Of a DNA stretch of 23,218 bases, positions 14,574 to 21,332 are shown piece after piece. Every line of letters starts with the position of its first letter. The stretch's first letter is position 1. The notes below the pieces were generated by a model. That model saw nothing but the letters and a program-made list of their open reading frames with translations. It was not told the DNA's origin and did not search any database. This DNA comes from a virus. The translations under genes and the position numbers were made by a program. Where the stretch lies: positions 1 to 23,218 of the IMG/VR virus record IMGVR_UViG_3300035698_005341; one strand, written 5' to 3'.

Positions 14574-15476
14574 ATGAGAAAAAGAAAATACACAACAGAA
14601 GAATTTATTGATAAATGTAAAAAAATACATAACAATAAATTTGATTATAGTTTAGTTAAATATATTAATAATATAACAAAAGTGAAAATTATTTGTCCTG
14701 AACATGGTGCTTTTGAACAATGTGCAAAATCTCATATGAGTGGAATTGGTTGTCCCAAGTGTTCAGGTATGTATAATTTTACCACTGAAGATTTTATAAA
14801 GAAAGCAGAACAAATTCATGGTTTTAAATATGATTATAGTTTGGTTGAATATATTAATAATATAACAAAAGTGAAAATTATTTGTCCTACTCATGGTGTT
14901 TTTGAACAATTACCATCTAATCATATAAGGAGAAGTTCAATTTGTCCTAAATGTAATAATGAAAGTAAAGCCTTAACTACTGAACAATTTATAGAAAAAT
15001 CAAAAAAAATACATAATAATAAATATGATTATAGTTTAGTTAAATATAAAAATAATATAACTAAGGTAAGTATTAAATGTAATAAGTGTTGTCGAATATT
15101 TACGCAAACACCAAATTCACATTATATTAAAGGGCAAGGGTGTCCGTTTTGTATTGAAAGTAATGGCGAAAAACAAATAAAAAATATATTAAATGAGAAA
15201 AATATTAAATATATAAGACAAAAGACATTTGAAGATTGTGTGGATAAATATAAATTACGGTTTGATTTTTATTTACCAGATTTCAATACTTGTGTAGAAT
15301 ATGATGGTAAACAACATTATGAGCCAATTGAATATTTCGGTGGTGAAGAAAAATTTCAATTAGTTAAAAAACATGATAATATTAAAAATTTATATTGTAA
15401 TAAAAATAATATTAGAATTATTAGAATTAAATATAATCAAAACATCGAGAAAAAATTAAATAATATTTATGGGTAA
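14574..15476 (+). CDS. Homing endonuclease, DUF723-like repeats plus VSR/PD-(D/E)XK nuclease
   Basis: A 300-aa protein from the preferred start MRKRKYTTEEFIDK; an in-frame ATG at 14535 would add 13 residues that look unrelated. Three tandem ~60-aa DNA-binding repeats follow, each reading FI-x-K-x-x-x-IH-x-x-K-[FY]-DYSLV-x-Y-x-NNITKV, then a Cys-rich HG-x-F or zinc-like finger. The C-terminal part, RFDFYLPDFNTCVEYDGKQHYEP, is the nuclease core of VSR-like homing endonucleases with catalytic Asp and Glu. The first two repeats are almost identical at DNA level, a sign of recent duplication. The gene sits exactly between the gp55-like and gp4-like genes and overlaps the latter by 8 nt, so it looks like a mobile insert. 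Confidence 0.85.
   Translation: MRKRKYTTEEFIDKCKKIHNNKFDYSLVKYINNITKVKIICPEHGAFEQCAKSHMSGIGCPKCSGMYNFTTEDFIKKAEQIHGFKYDYSLVEYINNITKVKIICPTHGVFEQLPSNHIRRSSICPKCNNESKALTTEQFIEKSKKIHNNKYDYSLVKYKNNITKVSIKCNKCCRIFTQTPNSHYIKGQGCPFCIESNGEKQIKNILNEKNIKYIRQKTFEDCVDKYKLRFDFYLPDFNTCVEYDGKQHYEPIEYFGGEEKFQLVKKHDNIKNLYCNKNNIRIIRIKYNQNIEKKLNNIYG
14640..14909 (+). repeat. Two near-identical DNA repeats inside the endonuclease gene
   Basis: About 80 nt at 14640-14720 recur at 14830-14909. Both include an identical run of more than 35 bases encoding INNITKVKIICP, and synonymous positions are conserved too. This is recent internal duplication of the DNA-binding module, or gene conversion between modules. Confidence 0.7.
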
Positions 15477-15981
15477 CAATAGGTTTCCAAAATCCCCCCG
15501 TGGAAGAAATAATAAGCGTAAATATCATCAGGGTTTTTATAAAGTAAAAAACACTGATAAATATATTGGTGATCCGTCAAAATGTATCTATCGTTCTAAA
15601 TGGGAATTACACTTCATGAGTTGGTGTGATGCAAACACACAAATTAGACGATGGGGATCTGAGCATGTTGTGATTCCATATCAAGATGAAAAAGGTAAAT
15701 ATCATCGTTATTATCCAGATTTTTATATTGAAAGGATAGATAAAAATGATCCAATGAGATTTGATCAAGTTGTGATTGAGATTAAGCCTTATAAAGAAAC
15801 ACAAAAACCAGTTCAACCAAAAAAGATAACTGCGAAATCCTTAGAAACATTTGAATATCAACTTAGGATGTATCAGAAAAATCTTTACAAATGGACAAGA
15901 GCAATAAATTGGTGTGAGGCACATAAGATGAAATTTATAATTGTTCATGAAGGACATTTGAAAGAAAATAAAATTATGTAA
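15469..15981 (+). CDS. 4: gp4-like head completion nuclease
   Basis: A 170-aa protein that follows T4 gp4 (50), the head-completion protein needed after DNA packaging, in order and spacing: YIGDPSKCIYRSKWELHFM (32-50), RRWGSEHVVIPY (60-71), KYHRYYPDFY (77-86) and VIEIKPYKETQKPVQP (102-117). T4 has 'YRGDPKKITYRSNWE', 'WGSE-x-x-VIPY', 'RRYFMD' and 'IEIKPKKETQPPVKP'. E46, D84 and E104-x-K106 form a PD-(D/E)XK-type nuclease centre. The N-terminal ~28 residues are basic and Gly/Arg/Asn-rich. The start lies inside the last codons of the upstream homing endonuclease gene. Confidence 0.9.
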   Translation: MGNNRFPKSPRGRNNKRKYHQGFYKVKNTDKYIGDPSKCIYRSKWELHFMSWCDANTQIRRWGSEHVVIPYQDEKGKYHRYYPDFYIERIDKNDPMRFDQVVIEIKPYKETQKPVQPKKITAKSLETFEYQLRMYQKNLYKWTRAINWCEAHKMKFIIVHEGHLKENKIM

Positions 15982-16712
15982 TGTATAAAAATTTTACAGA
16001 TTATATATGGGGTATGTTGGGTATGTCTGGTTCTTGGGAAAGATTAGTTTATGATATGACTGAAAAACTTAATAATTTAAGAAAGAGACCCAACTATTCA
16101 GAAGTTCTTGAAATTAATCCAACAAAATTGGTTCCTGGTAGATTTTATTTAATACAATATGATTTTAATGGTAATTATATTTGGTGTCCAATTTTGGCAT
16201 TAGATTACAAAGTTCATAAAAATTCTCATATATTATATGCAATTAATTTAGAATATTTAGCACCTAGATATAAGATGTTAATTTTTAATAAAATATTCAA
16301 AGATGTTCATGTTGATTTAGATTTAATTGCTCAGAAAGAATTAGTTAGGGATGAACGTGCTATGGATTTTATAAATTTTGAGAATATGTATAAAGTATTA
16401 AAGGCTAATGGTAATATGCAATATGCAATTACAGGTTATTCAATAAAAAATTCATTGGGTAATTTTAAAATTAGAAAAAGTTATTTATGTTCTGTGAAGA
16501 TTGCACCAGAAATAATATTTTCAGATTTTAAAAGGTATAATGCTGCAGATATGATGAAATTACATCAAAGTTTAGTAGGCGAAGAACAAGTGAAAATGGG
16601 TGAAATTTTAACTCAATATAATACATTAATAGAAGAATATCAAGCTGATAGTATAGCTTATCATAAAAAGGTTGCATTGTTCAGAGAGAAACTAAAACTC
16701 TTTAATGAATAA
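15981..16712 (+). CDS. Conserved phage protein between gp4 and portal
   Basis: A 243-aa protein whose ATG overlaps the last base of the gp4-like stop (TAATG), so translation is coupled. Recognisable features are LVPGRFYLIQYDFNGNYIWCPILALDYKVHKNSHILYAINLEYL (residues about 50-93), a beta-rich core that I recall from T4-like phages of this group without a name. A helical C-terminus (190-243, YNAADMMKLHQSLVGEEQ onward) ends in a coiled coil. Position beside gp4 and gp20 suggests a head, neck or tail assembly protein. I cannot tie it to a specific T4 gene product. Confidence 0.6.
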   Translation: MYKNFTDYIWGMLGMSGSWERLVYDMTEKLNNLRKRPNYSEVLEINPTKLVPGRFYLIQYDFNGNYIWCPILALDYKVHKNSHILYAINLEYLAPRYKMLIFNKIFKDVHVDLDLIAQKELVRDERAMDFINFENMYKVLKANGNMQYAITGYSIKNSLGNFKIRKSYLCSVKIAPEIIFSDFKRYNAADMMKLHQSLVGEEQVKMGEILTQYNTLIEEYQADSIAYHKKVALFREKLKLFNE

Positions 16713-16725
16713 TGACCAATCATTT

Positions 16726-16735
16726 TTAATATATA
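16726..16735 (+). promoter_or_regulatory. Late-promoter-like motif for portal gene
   Basis: TTAATATATA ends 20 nt before the ATG at 16756, at the standard spacing. Confidence 0.65.
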
Positions 16736-16755
16736 ACAAAAAATAATAAACACAA

Positions 16756-18477
16756 ATGTCATCATATAATAGATTCAATAATAAACCAGATACATTAGGA
16801 AGTACAGTTGATAATAAAGGATATTTCAATAAAATGCTAAGAAATCTTAGTAATTGGGGTATGGATTATGAGAATATGGTAATTCAGAATACTTATTCAG
16901 TAGGTATGCATGAAGATCCACAAGGAGGTGCAGCAGATGGTGGATATGGTACAAATATGTATGATATTTTCTCAAAAAAGCTTATTTCGAAAGTTCTAGA
17001 TAGAAAATCAATTGCATATTTAGATAGAGCATATCAAGACAAAAGAAAAATACTTAGACAATATTCTATTAAGGATGAAATAAAAGATTTTCTTACACAA
17101 ATTGCAGATGAAAGTGTTATTTATGATGATGATAATTATTTTTGTAAATTAAAAGATTTGCCAGATGAGTTTGATAATTCTGTCAAACAAAGATATCAAG
17201 AAAATTTTAATAAGATTTATAGGAATTTTGGTTTTAATGATGGTATAACTGCTTGGAATTATTTTAAAAATTTCCTTATTGATGGTTATATTGCTTATGA
17301 GATAGTTTATGATAATAAACAAAAGAATATTATAGAATTGGTTCCAATTGATCCAATGACTTTAGTAGTTGCAACTGATCCAGGAACAGCTACAATGGTT
17401 TGGATTCAGTATCCAGATAATCCACAAATTAGAAGAGTCTTATTAGATGCACAAATTGTATATATTTCATATTCTAATAATACAGATTTTGCAGAAACTT
17501 CATATGTTGAAAATCTTATTAGACCTTATAATCAATTGAAAATGCTAGAACAGACAAGATTATTATATAATATTAATCAAGCTGCGATATATAAGAAATT
17601 TATTATTCCAACAAATGGATTGACAAGACAACAAGCAGAACAACAAATTTATGAATTGATGTCAGAATACCATGAAGATGTCCAATGGGATGATACAATG
17701 GGAACCGTGACAATTAACGGTTCAACAGATATTCCACACTCTAAAGATTTTTGGTTTCCAAACTCAGATTTAGGGCAACCAGATATTGAAATTATGCCAT
17801 CTCAAGGAACAGATTTAAATGAAGATACTATGTTACAATGGTTTTTCAAAATTCTTAAAAGAGCATCAAAATTACCATTTTCAAGATTTGATGAAGAATC
17901 AGGTGGTGGTAATGTTTATAATGATAGTGCAGAAATTACAAGAGATGAAATTAAATTTGGAAATTTTATTAAAAGATTGAGAACAATTTTTAAGGAACTG
18001 ATTATTAAGCCTATAAAAATACAAATGATTTTAGATTTTCCTGAATTAAGAGATGATAATCTATTTCATGCATCTTTACATCTTATTTTTAATTCTAATG
18101 AATTATTCGAAGAATGGAAATATCTTAATAACTTATCAAAGAGAGCAGAAATTGCTTCAACTTTAAGTACTAATTTAATGGGAGCAGATGAAAAACCTTA
18201 TTTGCATATTGAGTGGATTATAAGAAATATTATGAAATTTACAGATGCAGATATTGCTGAAAATAACAAATACAAACTTGGAGGTGGTGGTATGACACCA
18301 GGACAAGGTGGAGGTGCAGGCGGTCCAGGTGGCGGAGCACAAGGTGGTGAAGGTGATTTCGGTGAAGAAGGTGGAGCACAAGGTGGTGATGAAGGTGATT
18401 TCGGTGAAGAAGGTGGAGCACAAGGTGGTGACGAAGGCGGAGGTGACGAAGGTGGAGCGCAAAACTTTGAATTTTAA
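16756..18477 (+). CDS. 20: Portal vertex protein (T4 gp20-like)
   Basis: A 573-aa protein that forms the dodecameric portal through which DNA enters and leaves the head. Diagnostic parts are IRPYNQLKMLEQTRLLYNINQAAIYKKFII (compare T4 '[30 protein letters not shown]'), and LPFSRFDEESGGGNVYNDSAEITRDEIKFGNFIKRLR (compare T4 'S-x-x-KPEGGFN-x-GRSSEISRDELKF-x-KFI-x-RLR'). The last ~65 residues are a Gly/Glu/Ala tail with imperfect copies of GDFGEEGGAQGGDE that T4 gp20 lacks; they are probably disordered. It has its own promoter motif and ends at a bidirectional terminator. In T4 the prohead core and protease genes follow; here a minus-strand island intervenes. Confidence 0.95.
   Translation: MSSYNRFNNKPDTLGSTVDNKGYFNKMLRNLSNWGMDYENMVIQNTYSVGMHEDPQGGAADGGYGTNMYDIFSKKLISKVLDRKSIAYLDRAYQDKRKILRQYSIKDEIKDFLTQIADESVIYDDDNYFCKLKDLPDEFDNSVKQRYQENFNKIYRNFGFNDGITAWNYFKNFLIDGYIAYEIVYDNKQKNIIELVPIDPMTLVVATDPGTATMVWIQYPDNPQIRRVLLDAQIVYISYSNNTDFAETSYVENLIRPYNQLKMLEQTRLLYNINQAAIYKKFIIPTNGLTRQQAEQQIYELMSEYHEDVQWDDTMGTVTINGSTDIPHSKDFWFPNSDLGQPDIEIMPSQGTDLNEDTMLQWFFKILKRASKLPFSRFDEESGGGNVYNDSAEITRDEIKFGNFIKRLRTIFKELIIKPIKIQMILDFPELRDDNLFHASLHLIFNSNELFEEWKYLNNLSKRAEIASTLSTNLMGADEKPYLHIEWIIRNIMKFTDADIAENNKYKLGGGGMTPGQGGGAGGPGGGAQGGEGDFGEEGGAQGGDEGDFGEEGGAQGGDEGGGDEGGAQNFEF
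18308..18468 (+). repeat. Gly/Glu-rich tandem repeat at portal C-terminus
   Basis: Imperfect repeats of about 39-42 nt encoding GGEGDFGEEGGAQ and GGDEGDFGEEGGAQ. Long open frames on the opposite strand here are by-products of the repeat. Confidence 0.8.
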
Positions 18478-18497
18478 CAATAATAACTATATAAATG

Positions 18498-18528
18498 AAA
18501 AAAGACTTCTAAATGAAGTCTTTTTTTT
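18498..18528. terminator. Bidirectional terminator between portal and papain-like gene
   Basis: AAAAAAGACTTC (18498-18509) pairs with GAAGTCTTTTTT after a 5-nt loop. T runs result on both strands, which suits the two converging genes. The minus-strand stop codon lies inside its edge. Confidence 0.85.
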
Positions 18529-19021
18529 AGTTTATTTCCCAAGCCTTTTGTACTATGACTCTTGCTTTTCTAAAATCGCTAAAATTTCCACAAACTACTG
18601 AATCTTTAATTGCGAATGTGTGTCCTTTTACAGAAATGATAAATGTTCCTTTTGGGTGATTCTTGATAAATGAGCCAACAGTCATTTTTGAATATTTTTT
18701 GCCTCTTTTTATATAAAGTTCTAAAGTATCATAACGTTCATAATATCCTTTATCTCTTAAAACTTGAACTGGTTCGTATTTTATTTCTGTGATTGTCTTA
18801 TTAAACGCACTACCTTTAGATAAAAATATGTGATATGTCCATGTGTTTACTCCTTTGCCATTTTTCCTATATAATGTTTTTCCACAAAATTTGTGTGATT
18901 GGTTATATGTTAAGCCAAAAGCTGTTGCTAATGTTCTAACTACGCAATCATTTTTTTCAGTTCTTGCGAGTTTTGATGTTTTATATCCTTTAATAGTTTC
19001 GGAAGATGATTTATATATCAT
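18527..19021 (-). CDS. Papain-like fold (possible cysteine peptidase) protein
   Basis: A 164-aa protein from the start MIYKSSSETIKGYKTSK. A longer frame to 19084 adds 21 hydrophobic residues but crosses the region next to a terminator and is less likely. NDCVVRTLATAFGLTYNQSHKF has a Cys (C26) at the start of a helix, and PKGTFIISVKGHTFAIKDSVV has a His (H134) followed by Asp (D140). This is the C...H...D order of papain/C39-like folds. I recall phage proteins with 'NDCV-x-R-A-x-A-x-A-x-G' and 'GH-x-x-A-x-x-x-G-x-x-x-D' that are annotated as such. Activity is unproven. TATATTTG on the minus strand at 19054-19047 resembles a Bacteroidetes -7 box and may drive early expression by host polymerase. 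Confidence 0.6.
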   Translation of the reverse strand: MIYKSSSETIKGYKTSKLARTEKNDCVVRTLATAFGLTYNQSHKFCGKTLYRKNGKGVNTWTYHIFLSKGSAFNKTITEIKYEPVQVLRDKGYYERYDTLELYIKRGKKYSKMTVGSFIKNHPKGTFIISVKGHTFAIKDSVVCGNFSDFRKARVIVQKAWEIN

Positions 19022-19071
19022 AGTTGTTATATTTTTAAGTTCAATACAAATATACAGCAAAATGATAGATA

Positions 19072-19106
19072 AAAAAAATCCCACCTCGAAAAAGTGGGAT
19101 TTTTTA
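19072..19106 (-). terminator. Terminator after small lipoprotein gene
   Basis: On the minus strand, AATCCCAC pairs with GTGGGATT across a 9-nt loop and is followed by eight T. It ends the 84-aa gene and isolates it from the papain-like gene downstream. Confidence 0.8.
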
Positions 19107-19125
19107 TTTGTTTTAAAAGTGTTTT

Positions 19126-19380
19126 TTAAGGTAAAGTAGAATAAAAATTGTTTCTATCGCCCTCATTAGTAAAAATGTAGTTCTGAGCATGTGATGCGTT
19201 ATCAAATACGATAACTACAATAAATTGGTATGTGAAATCATTTGCTTTACTTTTTCCTATATCTTTCTTATAATAAGTTATTATTTTTTCATCATTGTAC
19301 ATAACACCGTATGCTGATAATGTTTCTCCTGAGGCTGGACTTACACATCCAGTTATTCCGCTTAATGCAAAAAATGCCAT
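19126..19380 (-). CDS. Small putative phage lipoprotein
   Basis: An 84-aa protein beginning MAFFALSGITGCVSPASGE. The short hydrophobic start ends in the lipobox-like ITGC, so Cys12 could be lipidated, though the signal is shorter than usual and lacks the normal N-terminal positive charge. The mature part is a small beta domain (YGVMYNDEKIITYYKK, FTYQFIVVIVFDN). The start is fixed by a promoter motif ending 21 nt upstream. Small phage lipoproteins such as T5 Llp block the receptor and exclude superinfecting phage; that role would fit here but is only an inference from size and lipobox. It is a single-gene unit with its own terminator. Confidence 0.6.
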   Translation of the reverse strand: MAFFALSGITGCVSPASGETLSAYGVMYNDEKIITYYKKDIGKSKANDFTYQFIVVIVFDNASHAQNYIFTNEGDRNNFYSTLP

Positions 19381-19401
19381 AATTAATAATTTGTTTTGGT
19401 T

Positions 19402-19411
19402 TATATATTAA
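19402..19411 (-). promoter_or_regulatory. Late-promoter-like motif for lipoprotein gene
   Basis: On the minus strand TTAATATATA ends 21 nt before the start at 19380. Confidence 0.6.
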
Positions 19412-19459
19412 ATACTAAAAGTCTTTTTTTTTACATTGAAACATTACAAAGCTTAGAAA

Positions 19460-21214
19460 TCAATATACCCATTTAATTTTGCCAGCATCAAAAATTCGAT
19501 ATATTTTGTTTTCTAAACAAATTTCATGTTCAGATTTATTAGAGTTTCCAAAATTTTTAAATAATTGTTTTTTTCTAAAATTAAATTTGTGATATTTTTT
19601 ATCTTTTATGATATATGAATAATCTGGGATTAAATATTTATTAATTTTAAACCCTATCTTATTATATAATTTGCCATATGAATAATCATTTTTTGAAAAT
19701 GAAATAATTTGGTTATAATCATGATTTTTAATAAAATGATTAAATAATTTGGAAGCACCGCCAACAACATTAGTATTTAGTTTGTTACAAAATCTATTTA
19801 ATTCATAATTTTCTTTAATCTTTTTGAAAGTCATTAAGCTTACTAATACATTTTCAAAAAACAGCCCTAATTTCACAGAAGATCCCACAAATCCTTGAAT
19901 ATGATTATCATTTAAAAATGATCTAATTATTTTATTATCAATGATTTCTTTGATTTCTGTTTTTCTAGCAAATATTTTAGATATACTTTTTCCTAATTTA
20001 TTTAGAATCATTGATTTAATAATGTCTTCTCTATATTGCCAATCATCTTCATAAATATGTAATAATTGTATTTCTTTATCTTGACATTTTTTGGTTTTAT
20101 TGTAATGGTAATTTTTTGGTTTATAAATTTCTGAATGCCAATATAGGCCATTAAATTCAAATGCTAAATTAATCTCAGGTAAATAGATATCTAGTTCTTT
20201 ACCATTTAATATTTTTCTATCATTTTCAATAATTTCACCATCATAATTTTCTTTAATGAAATTCAATAATTGAATTTCTAATCCTGATATTTGTTTATCT
20301 ATTGGATTACATTTTGTACATAAACAAGTTTTATATTCTTTTCTTTTATAATAAAGTATAGTGGTTATATCATATGTATTATTACATAATGGGCATCTGA
20401 TAGTCAAAAGTTTGTCTTTATTGTTTATAATAATGATGTTTGTATCATTTTCTAATGTTTTTTTATTGAGAGTGTTATAATTTGAGTTTCTGATTTTATT
20501 TTTTATTTCGTTTGTTTTACTTGGAATTTCGTCACCATATTTCTCTTTATTTGTTTTCTTTATTTTTTCTTGTATTTCTTTATTTAAGAAAACATATTCT
20601 GTGTTCCATTTTTTGAGGTTGTGTGTTTTTAAATCAGATTTAAATTTTTCTGATTTGAAAATATATTCTACACCATTATTTTTTTTGCAAGTGTCTTCTT
20701 TTTTCTTTTTGATTTCTGAATTTTTAGAAATGTTATCTACTTTCCAATTTTTTAAACAAGTTAATTTTTGTTTTTCTTTAATTTTATCATTTTGTGAATG
20801 ATGTCGAACTCCATATTTCTCTAAACAAGTTTTTTCTTTTTTTTCTTTTATTTCTTTTGATTGAGACACATTATTGACCCCATATTTTTTATTTACTGTG
20901 TTTTTAGATTTTTCTTTTGTTTCTTCTAATTGAAAAACATTTTCAACTCCATATTTTTCATTTAGAGTTTTTTTCATTTTGCATTTTCTACACAAGTAAT
21001 CACCATCTTTATAACCATAGGATAAATATAAATTATATTTTATGTTTTTTTTTACACCACAATCATCACACTGTAACGATACGATTGTAGATGAACCTTT
21101 ATTTAATTCATTTACATTTACTTCAATTATATCTCCAACACGAATATCATATTTTTTAAAATATTTGAAGTTGGATGGATTAATTTTCACTTTCACTTTT
21201 TCATTAATAATCAT
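19460..21214 (-). CDS. Large homing endonuclease, KYGV repeats plus PD-(D/E)XK core
   Basis: A 584-aa protein. Residues 45-80 form a zinc ribbon (CDDC, CRKC). Residues 82-245 hold about six degenerate ~26-aa repeats of the form EKYGVENVSQ-x-x-E-x-K-E-K, each a DNA-binding helix unit typical of phage homing enzymes. A second zinc finger (CPLC, CTKC) lies at 274-302. The nuclease core is KELDIYLPEINLAFEFNGLYWHSE with D342 and E353-x-N355, then HIYEDDW. The C-terminal 160 residues (FLNDNHIQGF, VVGGASKLFNHFI, YNKIGFKI) look like an acetyltransferase-type fold often found at the end of this enzyme class. It is inserted opposite to the structural genes, between portal and protease. Confidence 0.85.
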   Translation of the reverse strand: MIINEKVKVKINPSNFKYFKKYDIRVGDIIEVNVNELNKGSSTIVSLQCDDCGVKKNIKYNLYLSYGYKDGDYLCRKCKMKKTLNEKYGVENVFQLEETKEKSKNTVNKKYGVNNVSQSKEIKEKKEKTCLEKYGVRHHSQNDKIKEKQKLTCLKNWKVDNISKNSEIKKKKEDTCKKNNGVEYIFKSEKFKSDLKTHNLKKWNTEYVFLNKEIQEKIKKTNKEKYGDEIPSKTNEIKNKIRNSNYNTLNKKTLENDTNIIIINNKDKLLTIRCPLCNNTYDITTILYYKRKEYKTCLCTKCNPIDKQISGLEIQLLNFIKENYDGEIIENDRKILNGKELDIYLPEINLAFEFNGLYWHSEIYKPKNYHYNKTKKCQDKEIQLLHIYEDDWQYREDIIKSMILNKLGKSISKIFARKTEIKEIIDNKIIRSFLNDNHIQGFVGSSVKLGLFFENVLVSLMTFKKIKENYELNRFCNKLNTNVVGGASKLFNHFIKNHDYNQIISFSKNDYSYGKLYNKIGFKINKYLIPDYSYIIKDKKYHKFNFRKKQLFKNFGNSNKSEHEICLENKIYRIFDAGKIKWVY

Positions 21215-21218
21215 AATT

Positions 21219-21228
21219 TATATATTAA
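21219..21228 (-). promoter_or_regulatory. Late-promoter-like motif, 4 nt before endonuclease start
   Basis: On the minus strand TTAATATATA ends 4 nt before the start codon at 21214. This is a second endonuclease gene with the short-spacing arrangement. Confidence 0.4.
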
Positions 21229-21302
21229 ATAACACACATCAAAAACACCATATATCATCTATTTTTAAAAGTTTCAAAATGGAAAAATAACACATTATTA
21301 AG

Positions 21303-21312
21303 TTTATATATA
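21303..21312 (+). promoter_or_regulatory. Late-promoter-like motif for protease gene
   Basis: TTTATATATA ends 20 nt before the ATG at 21333; the leader is A-rich. Confidence 0.65.
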
Positions 21313-21332
21313 ATAAAAAATAAATAATAACT

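Noticed and set aside
19022-19084. Longer start for the papain-like protein giving a hydrophobic N-terminus
   Set aside because: The extra 21 residues run back to the edge of the upstream terminator and past the only promoter-like box, and family resemblance starts at the internal Met.
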